The notes beneath the pieces were generated by a model. The model saw only the letters and a program-made list of their open reading frames with translations, did no database searches and was not told the origin of the DNA. From Brassica napus (taxonomy: Eukaryota > Streptophyta > Magnoliopsida > Brassicales > Brassicaceae): a stretch of DNA of 64,000 bases. The translations under genes and the position numbers were made by a program. Shown piece after piece: positions 1 to 12,416 of the stretch (its first letter is position 1; each line of letters starts with the position of its first letter). The stretch spans positions 27,348,770-27,412,769 of the forward strand of contig NC_063452.1 of assembly GCF_020379485.1 (NCBI RefSeq), written 5' to 3'.

Positions 1-20
1 AACCCTAGTAAGTAAAGAGG

Positions 21-236
21 ATGTGTAAGCTGCCGGATAAGAAAAGGTAAGTATTTATCTTAGTGTGTGCGTGTGTGTGATTGTTCTGCACCATATCCAA
101 TCCTCCATATATAGAGAGGTGACGAAGAAGATATCGTAGAAGAAAGAGAAAAGAGATACTTTGTCGAGTATGTGGTTAGAGACGAGGATATGAGACCAAA
201 TGCTTCGGCTACAAATACGGTATTCACGGTCGACTC

Positions 237-239
<3 letters not shown>
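21..239 (+). other. possible two-exon gene fragment
   Basis: An ATG at 21 opens a 26-nt reading stretch ending in a good donor (AAAAG|GTAAGTA). A 70-bp intron ends in AG at 115-116, and the next segment (117-239) stays open in the matching phase with an acidic, hydrophilic composition (GDEEDIVEE...RRYFVEYVV...FTVDSD, read with gaps). The open stretch runs straight into an (AT)n microsatellite, so if it is a gene it is cut off or captured. I do not recognise the protein and the acceptor is weak. The matching intron phase is the only real support. Confidence 0.25.

Positions 240-272
<33 letters not shown>
239..272. repeat. (AT)n microsatellite
   Basis: An uninterrupted AT dinucleotide run of about 17 units. 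It interrupts the coding-like stretch on its left. The open frames read through it (runs of IYIY) are repeat artefacts. Confidence 0.95.
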
Positions 273-274
<2 letters not shown>

Positions 275-2250
275 CATTTTAATCTTTCTTTCAGAATATT
301 ATTATTTAAGTATTTTTTGAGAAAATGCATAAGTTATTATTTAAGTATTGTTGTGTCTATATTTGTTTTACGTATTTATATATTATTAATTAGTAATTTA
401 GATTTTAATTTGGATTCTCGTGGAATGATATTTGTGGAGACTTGTTTTCGTTCATTTTTGTTTTCGTCAGTATCGACGTCATTTGTCTACCATCTAGCAT
501 TGACTTATATCAATAACAGATCATCCCATCCAACGATTGAGTTTTATAACAGAGACGTGTTATTGCTGCTTTTTTGGGTCAAACCATTCAAAATGAGAAA
601 AAACCTTAATGTTGCTTACCAGATGAGCTATGTTTTATGAAGGACGTTTTATTAGTTTTACTTGTTGCTGTTTTATGCTCTTCTTATATAAAAATTGCGT
701 TCTTTAATCTTAACACTTCACCCAAAAAATGTGTTCTTTCTTCTAGTACGGAAGCTCCTTTATGCGTAAGAGTTTGCCCCAGTTCTATGATGCACTATCT
801 TAAGTTAGGATTGACGAGTGTTGCGTGTTCTACATCTAAAATGAGATGGATCATAAAGTAATATTTTATATACATATATATATGGGTTCACTTTACTATC
901 AATTGCTTTTAAATTAAATTATCGTAAGACTTAATATAGTAGCTTATCATAAGTAGAATAACACAAATAATATATTATTAATCCATGAGTTTTGTTATAC
1001 TAAGTGAATGAAAAATCATTCTCTATAAAACATGTCAAAAATTCATATTGGATTTTATATTTATTAGAAAACTCAGTGTTATATATATTATTTTATATCA
1101 TCTTATATGCATTTTAACTAATAAATCATCCTATTATTTTATTAATTTTTTTAAATAACGGTTAGTTATATTTGGATTACATTAGTATATATATTATATA
1201 TAGATTAATCTGCTCTAAATAATATCACCTATATTAATTTTGTTCAAAGACTTTTTCCAAATAACTAAAACTCTGAATCATTGGTTGATCAAGTCAATGT
1301 GGAAGCTTCAGAGAAGAAATCTATTTTTAGGGAAGAAGTTTTTTTCAAGGAATTCTTATCATAGGTGAAATGTAGATTTTGCTATTTTTTGACTAAATTG
1401 GTAAATTTTCTTTAAAATGAATTTCCCTTCTCTCTCTTTTTTTATAAGAAAGACTTTTGACTTGTTCATGGATTTAATAAGTCAGAAAATAGAAATGAAT
1501 CTCACCGATAGCAATTCAACCGGCGGTTTCCACGTGATTGAAAATATTAAAAGCTTTATTTACAATTAAAGCCTGTTAAATAAATCACATAAACTCAACA
1601 CATGGACGAAAATGTTGAATTTCTTTTGTTTAAACTAAAAAGACTCGGTACACTGTATTACCTAAAAATGTGTATATCATATCTCTACAATCTTACATAG
1701 CTAATAATAGTTCAACTGTAATAAAACAAAGTAAATTTAACATCTTTGATTTAAATATTTTTTCTTTAACAAAAAATAATATTTTAAATATTACCACAGT
1801 TTTCCAAAAAGAAAACGAACAATAGTTCAAAAAAATATCATGTGGACTGAAAAAAGGTTTTAAGTTCTCTTAATCTTCTTAAAAATACTAGTATACAGCC
1901 CTGCCTACATACATCCTGCCTACATACATACGTATGTGTGCATGAAAGAGTAAAACCTTAGTATTTTTAATTTTACTAACAATTTCTTAATCGAAAGTAA
2001 CATGAACACCAACACTTAAAAATTGCTAGGTGAGTGAAATTTAGATATGAAACTGGCAGAGGTTTAGATTTTAACAGATTGTTAATGTAGAAACTGAACT
2101 TTGACCAAAGTATTGTAAAAAATAATTCTAAAATTGCTGCTACAAATTTGGAAATGAAAATATATGTTAACAAAAATACTTCTACGTGTACAATCATTAC
2201 ATTACAGATTTCATTTATGAGTCATTTAATATGTCACGACTTTCAATGTA
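273..2250. other. AT-rich non-coding stretch
   Basis: Very AT-rich sequence with no frame of convincing coding composition on either strand. Short open frames (for example 637-861 and 1976-2197) are low-complexity and lack splice or domain support. A short tandem ACATACAT tract occurs around 1910-1935. No RNA gene seen. Confidence 0.5.
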
Positions 2251-2499
2251 TTCCATTTATTTCAAAATACTTAAAATTTTGATGGAGAACACATGAACTG
2301 AGAAATCTATTTTTACCTTAAAAAATAACATTAAAAATATAAATTAAAATTACTTTAGCCAATCATAAAAAAAATTATAAAGCATCATTGGTTACACAGT
2401 TTCCAATAAAATTAAAATTAACATAAAAATACAAAAACATCGTCTATTTTGAAACATCAAAAACTCTCCAAAATTTCATGTATTCTGAAACGGAAGGAG
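2251..2499. mobile_element. Stowaway-like MITE, degenerate
   Basis: The right end reads TCTGAAACGGAAGGAGTA. Reverse-complemented, it matches the left end TTCCATTTATTTCAAAATAC over about 30 bp with several mismatches. Both ends are bordered by TA (2249-2250 and 2500-2501), the target duplication typical of Tc1/mariner-derived Stowaway elements. The interior is AT-rich and non-coding. Size (249 bp) and termini resemble the two better-preserved elements at 32729 and 33011. Confidence 0.65.
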
Positions 2500-2639
2500 T
2501 ATAGTATTAGGTTGCATATTGTATATAGTTTATTTGTTCCTCCACGCATAATTAATATCTGTTTCAGAATATCATGTAAACCAAAAATAGACAATGGTCG
2601 AGTTAAGTCAACGAGATAAAACTTATCAAAAAGTCAACG

Positions 2640-3250
2640 AGATAAATGAGATGGATAGGCTTGGGCGTTCGGATACCCATTGGCATTCGGATTTTCAGAT
2701 TTACGCTTCTAGGTCTCATACAAAAATTTTATTAGTACGGGTCGTGTTCGGATAATAACACTTCGGGTTCGGTTCAAAATTGTATTGCATCATAAAACCC
2801 ATAAAGTAATCATATATCGTACGGATTCGGGTTATATCGGTTCGGTTCGGATATAACCAAATTAAAAAACAAAATTTTTGAAGTAAAACATAAAGAAAAA
2901 CATCTAAATTAAATAAAAATTAATCTATCACATATAAAATTGATAAAATAACAATAAAATGTTAAATCAAGCATGAAAACAAACATCATTTGTAAACAAT
3001 ATGTATTGCCTTATAGAGAGTAGACTTTTTATTTCAATGAGCAAATTATAAAATACTTGTTTATAACTAATTGTGTTCTTAAAGCATTTATTAAAATTTT
3101 AATATTTATTATTATATATAATATTACCACAAATATTGAATTTGATAATTGGAATACTTATATATATTTCAAAATATTTATATTGACTATTAATTTCGAA
3201 TTTTTCGGGTTACCCGTTCGGGTTCGGTTAATTACACTTTGGGTGGGTGT
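2640..3250. repeat. CGGGTTCGG-rich dispersed repeat
   Basis: Two clusters of GGTTCGG/CGGGTTCGG-like motifs (2655-2860 and 3200-3250) flank an AT-rich core. The motif type is common in non-autonomous hAT-like repeats of plants, but I could not define clean terminal inverted repeats or a target duplication. Class is therefore left open. No coding potential. Confidence 0.4.
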
Positions 3251-3778
3251 AATATAATCTTCTGTACCAAATTTTTCACTCTAAATTTTAGAGAAATTCT
3301 CTAGAATATTTTTTTTTCACAAAAATAATTTTCAAGAACAAAATTATGGCAGTTTTTTTTCCTATTTTTACCATTAAACTCAGGGTGCGGAACACTAACA
3401 AAAAAATTGAGGCAAACTATGACAAAACATTACACATAACTTTTACCAAAAAAAAAAACATTACACATAATCAAAACGAATATGAAATACTAAAAACATA
3501 ATATAACAAGGTATAATATAATCTTCTATACCAAATTGCCTATTTTCACTGTAAATTTAGAGAAATTCTCTAGAATAATATTTTTTCACAAAAATAAGTT
3601 TCAAGAACAAAAATATGACAGTTTTTTTTTTCCTATTTTACCATTAAACTCAGGGTGCGGAACACTAACAAGAAATTGAGGCAAACTATGACAAAACATT
3701 ACACATAATCAAAACGAATATTAAATATTAAAAACATAATATAACAAGGTATAACAAATAAAAGTATCCAAATAAATT
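3251..3778. repeat. tandem direct repeat, period about 264 bp
   Basis: The string AATATAATCTTCT starts at 3251 and again at 3515. Both copies continue through a shared segment with CTCTAGAATA, a T-rich run, and ACTCAGGGTGCGGAACACTA. Copies differ by small indels, mostly in homopolymers. The second copy overlaps the start of the separate 370-bp duplication that follows. Non-coding. Confidence 0.85.
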
Positions 3779-4383
3779 TCATTTTTTAAAACTTACATCT
3801 CAAAAACATTTCAAGAATAAAGTCAATATTGATATGAAAATAAATATATATTTACAAAATCCGAAATACAGATACTATACAAAAAAACATAACAAAGAAA
3901 TAGCATAAATAAAAGTACATGAACTAAAAAATTAACATATCAAAAGATCTATATTACCAAAATAAAGTAGAACATAGTCCACTAAAATCATCTCAATAAT
4001 GGAATTATGAAATTTAAACTCAGGGTGCGGAACACTAACAAGAAATTGAGGCAAACTATGACAAAACATTACACAGAATCAAAACGAATATTAAATATTA
4101 AAAACATAATATAACAAGGTATAACAAATAAAAGTATCCAAATAAATTTCATTTTTTAAAACTTACATCTCAAAAACATTTCAAGCATAAAGTCAATATT
4201 GATATGAAAATAAATATATATTTACAAAATCCGAAATACAGATACAATACAAAAAAATGTAACAAAGAAATAGCATAAATAAAAGTACATGAACTAAAAA
4301 ATTAACATATCAAAAGATCTATATTACCAAAATAAAGTAGAACATAGTCCACTAAAATCATCTCAATAATGGAATTATGAAAT
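3644..4383. repeat. tandem direct repeat, two 370-bp copies
   Basis: Copy 1 (3644-4013) and copy 2 (4014-4383) both begin TTAAACTCAGGGTGCGGAAC and run to GGAATTATGAAATTT. Only a handful of substitutions separate them, so this duplication is younger than the 264-bp one beside it. The junction is precise, as expected from unequal exchange or replication slippage. Non-coding. Confidence 0.9.
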
Positions 4384-4865
4384 TTAGTTAATAGTAATGG
4401 ATTGAGGTTGAATATTTCAACATTAAATTTTTTTAACCAAAATTAATATAAAAACAAACAATCACGAAAATAATGATTCACACATAATATATAACCAAAT
4501 CATTCACAGAAAAAAAACTAATGTTAAACAAAATTAATAAATTTTTGTTGAGAATCGTGGACGAATCCCTAATCACAAATAAAATAAAGGGTAGAACGTA
4601 AGAAAATCATTAAATTACCCAAGTGTCTCTTAGCTATTTATTTAAGCAGTTTTCATGGTTTATGGATTTGCAAATAGACTAATGGAACCCTAGACTTTTG
4701 TTCTCTAGGTCATCTTTAGTGGCAAAAATATTAAAAATAAGAGAGATAGAAGAGATGTTTTTAATGGAAAATTCTATTAGCTTTCTTTCTCCAAAAAACT
4801 ATGTTAGAGTTTTAATTCAAGTGACGCATGTCTTTCAGATAGTTATAATAGTTGAATTTATTAGC
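4384..4865. other. AT-rich non-coding stretch
   Basis: Low-complexity AT-rich DNA. The open frame 4698-4883 has no recognisable motif and I do not support it as a gene. Confidence 0.4.
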
Positions 4866-4880
4866 AAAATTACAATAAGT

Positions 4881-5094
4881 TGATTAGAAAGAAAATTTGG
4901 GGAAAGGCGTAAACTCAGCGATTTTGGATTTGAGTCCAGCCATAAACTAAATTGTCGTTTGCTAGTCTATACTCAGATGGAGTCATGCTTTAGGCCCTTA
5001 TTAAAAACTTGAGATCGGACTAGTCATCAGTATTATCTCCATTCCATTGGGGGATTATTTGAGTTTGAGTCCAAATAACTTTATGTTAAACAAA
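4881..5094 (+). mobile_element. candidate tRNA-type SINE
   Basis: About 215 bp beginning with a GGCGTAAACTCAGCG stretch resembling a pol III A box, followed by GATTTGAGTCC, close to the B-box consensus GGTTCGANNCC. It ends in a short A run. Near-identical AAAATTACAA strings flank it (about 4865 on the left, about 5096 on the right), and the similarity extends a few bases with mismatches, as expected of an aged target duplication. No tRNA-related consensus could be aligned, so the family is unnamed. Confidence 0.4.
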
Positions 5095-5164
5095 AAAATT
5101 ACAACAACTTAAAAATATTATTCTTGAGAAACATTTTTTTGATGTCAAAAGGTTATTCTATTAC

Positions 5165-8100
5165 TCAAACTTGAGGTGGTCTGGCTAACCAGACCAGAAT
5201 ATAACAACCAATAAAATGTAACTCCCTATGGATAGATCTACCAGTCTTAACTAAAAAATTTGAAATCTGATTGCGCGCTTGTGGAACATGAATGATGTTG
5301 AAATCCGAGAAGCATATCTGCAGCGTATCTATCATTTCCAATTCTGTCGCAAAACTTGGCCAGACATGAAGTTCCTTTATCATTGCTATCAGCTCTTTAC
5401 AGTCATTCCCGAAGCTCTGGCATGTTGAATGTTGAAGCATGTTCTCCATTGCCCACCGCAGCGCTTCTACTTCCGAATGCAAGGCTGATTCGCGTCGAGT
5501 GAAATTTCTTGTCCCCATCAGTTGAATGTTTCCTTCACTGTCCATCCAGACCCATCCACATCCACTAAATTGAGCAGAGGCTGTACAAGATCCATCTAAC
5601 AAGCAAATATTACCCAATCTTATGACTTGAGGTTCCTCAATATTGTTATCTTGTACCACTGGTTGTACCACTTCGTTCGCATCAAACCAGGCTTGACATT
5701 CACTTTCTGCATGTCGTACTAGCTCCAAAGGATCTCCGTCGATCCCCCTGAAAAGTTTGTCATTCCTAGTCTTCCAAATGTACCAAATTAGCTAGGGATA
5801 AGGATCTCTGTCTGTTCTGGTTCGATAATACTGTTTTCCCTCCAGAATAGGTAATCCATATTTGTGTAGACGCTTGGTAGTGGAAATATATCTGGGCTCG
5901 TTGGAGTCGATGATAAGGAAAAAACTTGTAGAGCAGGTGGGCACTCAAATATTGTATGGGTTACAGATTCTTCTAGTTCTCCACATCTCGAACAGTAGTT
6001 ATCACATCTCATATTGCGTCTTGCTAAGTTTCTCGTTACTGCCACATGACCAGTTAATAATTGCCATATAAGATGACATATCTTCTTTGGCGCCTTTAAC
6101 TTCCAAGCAAATGCTTGAAGCTTAGTGATACTCGGCTCCAAGACTTCCTTCTCCTCCTCTGTCTTTAATAAATTCTGAGCCACCCAATATCCAGACTTAA
6201 CCGTGTATTGGCTATTCCTTGTGTAGTTCCAACATAATGACGATGAGTTGAGCTTATGGCCAAACTCCTTATAAGTGGTATGTCATCAATGTTGACATAG
6301 TTCTCCAATAGATCAACATCCCAATCCCTCGATCCCTGATTAATGAGGTCGCTAACTCTCATATTAGGATGCATTACTGGCGCAACAAGGATAGCTGGTC
6401 TCGCATGGGTCGTTGGAATCCACAGATCCTCCCATACCTTGACTTCATAACCTGAATGTATCTTCTGTCTGATTCCCAGTAATAACAACTTCCCTGCAGC
6501 AGAAATGTTAGTCCACACATACGATGGGCTGCTAGCAGAGTTTACTCTGAGTGGTGAACTCAATCTATAGTATCTTCCCCTCAAAACCCGGGCAACCAAA
6601 GATTCAGGGAATTGAACTAGCCTCCATAATTGTTTTGACAATAGTGCCAAATTGAATTCATGGATCATACGAAAACCAATGCCGCCCTCCTCTCTTGGTA
6701 AACAAACTTTTTCCCATTTCGCCCAGTGTATTCCTCTTTTTGGTGGATTTGAACTCCACCAGAATTGAGCAATGGCACTTGCTAGGTTTTCACATATCTC
6801 CAAATGGAGCAGGAAAGTAGACATAACGTAAGTCGGAAGAGCTAGCAGAATGGATTTAATCAACACTTCCTTTCCTCCTTTTGAGAGCCATCTACCTGTC
6901 CAGCCATTCACTCTATGCATCAACTTATCCTTTAGAAATGCAAAAGGTTTACAATTGGAGCCACTTATGTCTTCCGGGATACCTAGGTAAGTTCCCATTC
7001 CTCCTTCGTTTTGTATTCCCAGTGCATCTTTGATCTCTTGTCTAATAGTTGCATTAATTCTCTTACCAAAGAGTAAGGATGATTTGTCAAAGTTGATACA
7101 TTGGCCAGATGCTTTACCATACTTCCTGACTACTTTCATTACTTCTTCACATTCACGGGGATCCGCCTTACAGAAGAAAAGGCTATCATCAGCAAATAGA
7201 AGGTGGGATACCGAAGGACACGCGCGTGTGACGCGCATCCTCGTTATCTTCCCTTGGCTCTCTACATGATTGAGAAGGCTAGCGAGCGCTTACGTGCATA
7301 GAATAAAAATGAAAGGAGACAAAGGATCTCATTGGCGTAGGCCTCTACCAGGAACAATATTTCCTCTTGGCTGTCCATTCATGAGTACCTTATATTTCAC
7401 CGACGTAATGCATCGCATTGTCCAGGTGATCCATGTTTCCGAAAAACCCATCTTACGCAAGACAGCTTCAATAAATGACCATTCCATCCTGTCATATGCT
7501 TTGCTCATGTCTGTCTTAATGGCCATCCTTTTATTGCTTCAACTTGGTTTAATTCTCAGAGCTTGGAACATTTCTTGAGCAATCATAATATTGTCTGAAA
7601 TCTGTCTTCCAGCAACAAAAGCTGACTGGGTCTCCGATATCAAGCGTGGTAGCACTTTCTTCAATATTTGGCATAAGACCTTAGAGATTATCTTGCAGCT
7701 TAAGTTACACAAGCTAATGGGTATAAATTGAGTCATTTCATTAGGCTTTGTTGTCTTTGGGATGAGACATATATTCGTATTATTCAGTCCATTCGCCACC
7801 GTTCCCTCAAAAAGGAATTTACTAACCATAAGAGTTAAATCCTCCTTTACAATATCCCAAAATTTCTGATAGAAAAGTGCAGGCCTTTTCTGGATGCATA
7901 GCAAAAAGCGCTAATTTGACCTCCCATTCAGTGACTGGAGCTGTAAGGTTGTCATTCATTGCCCAATTGATCGTCGTAAGGACTTGAGCCAGTGCCTCTT
8001 CAATGTCCTCTGGGTTAGATGATTCAAAGATCTGCCTAAAATTGCTAGTAGCAATGACTACTAATCCATCTTCATCCTCAACTATATTTCCATTTGCACC

Positions 8101-9208
8101 AGGAGCTGCGTGATTTTATTCCTTGCTCTTCTTTGCTTTGTTAAGGCATGAAATTTTTTTGTATTTCTGTCTCCTTCTCTCAGCCAAAACACTCTACTCT
8201 GCTGTTTCCAGAACATTTCTTTTGCTTTAAGAGCATCAGAGAGATCCTTCAACGCTGCTGCAATTTTCTCAGTTGTAGCATTATCCTCTGCGTACAGACC
8301 CTCCACTTTTTCTTTAAGCTCCTCCACTAATTTCGCCGAGTTAACATTATGTTGTTTCCTCCATTCGCTCAAAGATTTTCAGCAGCTAGAAATATGTTCC
8401 ATAATAGTTGCATTGGGATGGAGATCAATAGATTTCCATCCCCCAAGAATGACTTGCCGTAGCTCCTAATTATCCAGGCATCTTTTATCAAACTTGAACT
8501 TTTTTTATCGCCTCACTGGCTTTATGCAAGAATCGGACGATAATCTGATCCCCATAACCTCATATACTTCACAGTCGAGTGGGGAAACTTCTCATGCCAA
8601 TCCGCATTTCCTACTGCTCTGTCTAAGCGACATCGAACAGTTGTTCTTCCTGCTCTCTTTCCTACCCATGAGAGCATGTTTCACGTGAAAGGAAACTCTA
8701 GCATCCCACAATCATTAAGCATCTGCTTAAAGGGCAGGAATGAACTATCAGGACGTTGTCTCCCCCCTTCTTTCTCATTGTGACACGTAATTTCATTAAA
8801 ATCTCTTATCAGGAACCAAGGTCCAGTTCTTGTTGTTGAGAAACGCGTAAGACGTTCCCAAACTTGATCTCGTCTTTCTAGTACAGGATCCCCATAAACA
8901 AACGTCATATAGACTTTTATTCCATCAATGACTGCCTCAATGTCAATCATACGGTTATTTGAAAATAAAACATTAACTTGAAATTCATCCATAAAAAATA
9001 AAGTTAAACCTCCGCTGAGTCCAAGTAGCTCAACAGTAAAAAAATGATCAAATTATAAGTCGGCCTGAATGTTTTGCAACAACAGCCTTCTGTTCTTCGT
9101 CTCAGAAAGGAACACAAGTCCTGGGTGATGCTTCTGACACATCTCCGTAAGGCGTCGAACTGTGAGGTCGTTACCTATCCCTCGACAGTTCCAACTGATT
9201 GTCTTCAT
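5165..9208 (-). pseudogene. LINE ORF2 (endonuclease-RT-RNase H), broken
   Basis: Starts at 9208 with an M-x-x-I-SWNCRG motif, the first APE endonuclease motif, and breaks after about 50 codons. The frame resumes at 8992 (endonuclease middle), 8372, 7904 (RT fingers, SETQSAFVAGRQISDNI), 7526 (MSKAYDRMEW), and 7238-6165 (FADDSLFF catalytic box and thumb). A zf-RVT Cys/His region lies at 6183-5788 and RNase H at 5728-5165. The RNase H retains DGS, a Glu and an ND pair, but the usual Asp before the final helix reads N (ISNFLVKT), so it is probably inactive as well as truncated. Confidence 0.8.
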
Positions 9209-10932
9209 GGATGATGTTTCGATGGGTATTTAGGACCCATCAAACCAACACCTTTTGACGAACCATCTCCCTTAGTTGAAATTTCTCTCGATTTCCTTGA
9301 TGACTCATGATGACTAGGCCAGCTATGTCTGTTACTGCGAGCAGACGGAGAACCTCGACAGAGGAACCAAATTTTCTTGCTTTGAATGCTTAAAGGGACA
9401 CACATTTTGGTATCATTCTTCTTACTCTTAGACCTTCCGTAAGAAGTGTCACCAGGATGACGTGATGATTCAAAAATGTTAGAGGAAACATGCCCAGCTT
9501 CTATCTCCATAAATCAATGCCCAACAAATCATCATTCTGAACCTCACCTTCCATCATCTCATCATCATGTTTATCAGCTATCTACATATCAGACAAAGCT
9601 CCAATGACAAGTGCATCCTCATTTAAATATGACGTTTTGGGTGATAGTGAAAGTGATTGAGCTATCTCTTTAGCTCGAAAGGTAACGTTCGCAGTCAACG
9701 CCACCGTGCGCGACGGAGTAACGATCGTTCTAGCTAGCCTCTTTTCTTGTCGCTCTACAACCAGGTCATCATTTCCTTTTGATTCCTGGTGTCCACCAAT
9801 CTCGCGAGGACCTTCTGTTGATAACTTCCCACTCTGAGTAATGCCACTGCTGTTTAAAGCATTGGTCAGATTATCATTCTCCATCTTCCTTGGCTTTTCA
9901 GTCCTCTGCCTTTTGCGCCAAGTAAGCTCTTGCTTGCGGACGTAAGGTCTTGTTCGATACTTAGAGTTACTGTATTGATTGTTACCTGGTCTCCTATCTC
10001 GTGTTCGGATAACTCTATCAGAGTGATAATTGGCCTTTTCGCCAGCTAGAGAATGATAGGCCCCATCTCCAGATCGTGAGTGATAAGTCTCAATTTCTTT
10101 GTGATACTTCTTTGCACCATCCCGCGAGTTGTATCTCTTGTGGTTATCATCATAACGAGATCTCATCGCATATGACGATTGAGAATGAGATACAAAGTTC
10201 GTTTGACCCCTCAGCAGTGGCTGGGTGTTTGTCTGCTCTTGAGGTAGCTGTACCCGATCAAAAATACCAGCTCTTTCAGTATGGTGTCGAGTAGTAGGAT
10301 CATTAGCCGTCGAAGGACAGTAACCTTTTTTCGTGAGTAAGATATCCACATGTCGTACAGTGCTTAAAAAGCATGTCATACTTGATCTGAATTGTTACAT
10401 CACCTTCAGGAGCCTCAAGTTTCTTGCTAAACTTAAGAGGCAAGCGAGAATCAATATCAATGAGCATCTGTCCCTCTGACAGCTCGATTGTATCAATATG
10501 GCCTAGTCTTTCACCTATCTTCCTCAGGTTTTTAAGTATCCAATAATGAAGAGGAATACCAGACAGCTGAACCCAGAAAGGGATGATCCAGGGGTAATCA
10601 TCGTATACTATGGGCTCCCATCGAACCAGCACAAACATACAGTAATTGTAGTGGAATGGTCCCTTACTCAAAACCGATTTTAAATCCTCTTCGGAGGTGA
10701 AGTTGAACAGGAATCTGCCATTGCCTACGTCATTTGCTGTGATGAGATCCTGCATACCCCATTGTGTGGGCATCGTTTGAATCAGCTTCTCAACATTTTG
10801 TTTCTTGGGATTAAGTATTTTGCCGATGAGAGACATAAGGAATTTTTTAATGACATGATCATCTTCCTCTGCGGTTAACTGAATTGGCTCGTCATCATCA
10901 TACTGAATTCCTTTTCCTTTTAAATCAGCCAT
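9209..10932 (-). pseudogene. LINE ORF1 (DUF4283 gag-like), frameshifted
   Basis: The likely start is the Met at 10932 (MADLKGKGIQ..., the usual opening of these ORF1 proteins), although the frame is open further upstream. The first segment (to 10303) holds the DUF4283 domain, with a VRWEP...PFWVQLSGIPLHYW core, and the start of a zinc knuckle (CTTCGYLTH). The chain then shifts frame into a basic, Arg/Ser/His-rich tail (10379-9582) and again into 9510-9205. ORF1 proteins of plant L1 elements bind RNA. This one is broken at least twice and cannot be made whole. Confidence 0.75.
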
Positions 10933-11350
10933 ATGGGCCGATCCATGCTGAGACAATTGCCTCATTACCAGAGATTGGTTATTCACTCTGTTTCTAGTAT
11001 GGAGAACAGAGCAAAAGCGAGAGATCGTGTCAACAACGGTCGACAATCATCAGAGAAAACGTTAAGTAACCACCAAACACAGATCGTGTCAACGTTTGAG
11101 GCCATCTTGATTGGGGAGTAATTGAGTTTCCAATGAAAATCTCAATACCGCAGATCGGCTTCGATGTCGTGAGAGATACACCAGAGAAGAACGAAAGAGA
11201 TAATGATCACCGGAGCACCAGCAATGAGGATGTCGTATAGCCAGGTAATCCACACGCCAATGAACGTGTCGATCAGAAAAAGATCAAACCTTCAACGAAA
11301 GATTTTGATATGTAGAATCGTCATTTGAGTCACCATGGAAGCCCTAGCCG

Positions 11351-12340
11351 CTCAATATCAATGCATTTCCAATTATAATTTTGTTTTCTTTTTATTGTTG
11401 ATAAATTTTTATAGTATACCATTAAAAATTCCCTTGAGTTCAAATATAAATTTTTATCATTATATATGGTTAAATGAATATAGGAGCGTCTGAACCTTAG
11501 ACACATTCAGCCTATATTCTTTGTTCATTTCAAAATTTAAATTTAAGTATATGCACTATATTTTAAGAGCATATATATTAATCTTTAGTTGTCTAACTCT
11601 CATTAGCTGGGTGTTTAAACGCTGATGCTTGTATAAACCTGTTTTCTGGCAGATTATATAAAATCGCAACAGTCATATGATAGGAGGCTTCTTAACAATT
11701 ATGTGTGTGCCAGCCAAAAAAAACTCATGCGTGTCTACCGACGTTCGAGCTTGTCAAAGTGAGAAGACATTTATTTAGTCATTGTATTTTGTGATAGGTA
11801 GAGCATATGAATTTATAAAATATCTTGCAGTTATTGTATTTTGTATGTGTACGTGGATATATGTGTATAAAATACTAAAATAGTTAATACACTACTAAAA
11901 TACCAACGTTTGTTAGAAAATGAGAAGTTAGTACAAATCATGATATCATTTAACCCGATAAAAAGGTTTAATCATGTCCTCTTGTTATCAACTTATCATA
12001 TATCCATTTATTATCTTTACTATATAAAATGAACTATTTTCAAGCCTTCTTAGACTGTCTACATAGGATGAAATATTTCTAGCTAATCATTTGTCCTTGT
12101 CATCAAGGATTCTTGGGCCATGAATCTGTGTTTTCATTTGGGTTGTGTTTACATTTATTAAACTACTCGAGTCCAACTCATCTCGCCATTTCTGAAACGT
12201 GACTCTTCCCAGACTATTCCTCTTCGTCATTACTGATCAATTTCTCAGCACCAAACACTTCGCCGTTACAGTTATCCCTCTTCATTAGTATATTATGCTC
12301 TTTAATATTGCTTTAATGGTTTCGTTCCACCTTCCCCTTT
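11351..12340. other. non-coding stretch with possible promoter at its right end
   Basis: AT-rich DNA with no gene seen. At its right end lies a TATA-like TATATAAAG (about 12350), some 70 bp before an ATG at 12417. This would suit a promoter for the small locus that follows. Confidence 0.35.
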
Positions 12341-12416
12341 CTTTCCTTCTATATAAAGGGCTCCATCTCATTTTCAACCTAATTGAAACTCTGCAGAAAC
12401 AACTACATTTACCGGC

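Larger units (their letters stand above)
5134..11350 (-). mobile_element. LINE (L1-type, with RNase H), decayed
   Basis: Minus-strand non-LTR retrotransposon. The 3' end is a short A tract (T run at 5134-5140). Reading 5' to 3' on the minus strand: ORF1 with a DUF4283 domain (about 10.93-9.2 kb), APE-type endonuclease, reverse transcriptase with a FADD active site, zf-RVT zinc-binding region, and a C-terminal RNase H domain ending at 5165. Several frameshifts break both ORFs. The 5' limit near 11350 is estimated because I found no matching target duplication. It is more diverged than the LINE at 49.7-56.3 kb and of a different subfamily. Confidence 0.85.

Noticed and set aside
200..640. 146-codon open frame on plus
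   Set aside because: It reads through an (AT)n microsatellite and AT-rich DNA; composition is low-complexity and hydrophobic with no motif.
3251..4383. CRISPR-like or satellite array
   Set aside because: Only two copies per unit, long units and no spacers; simple tandem duplication explains it.
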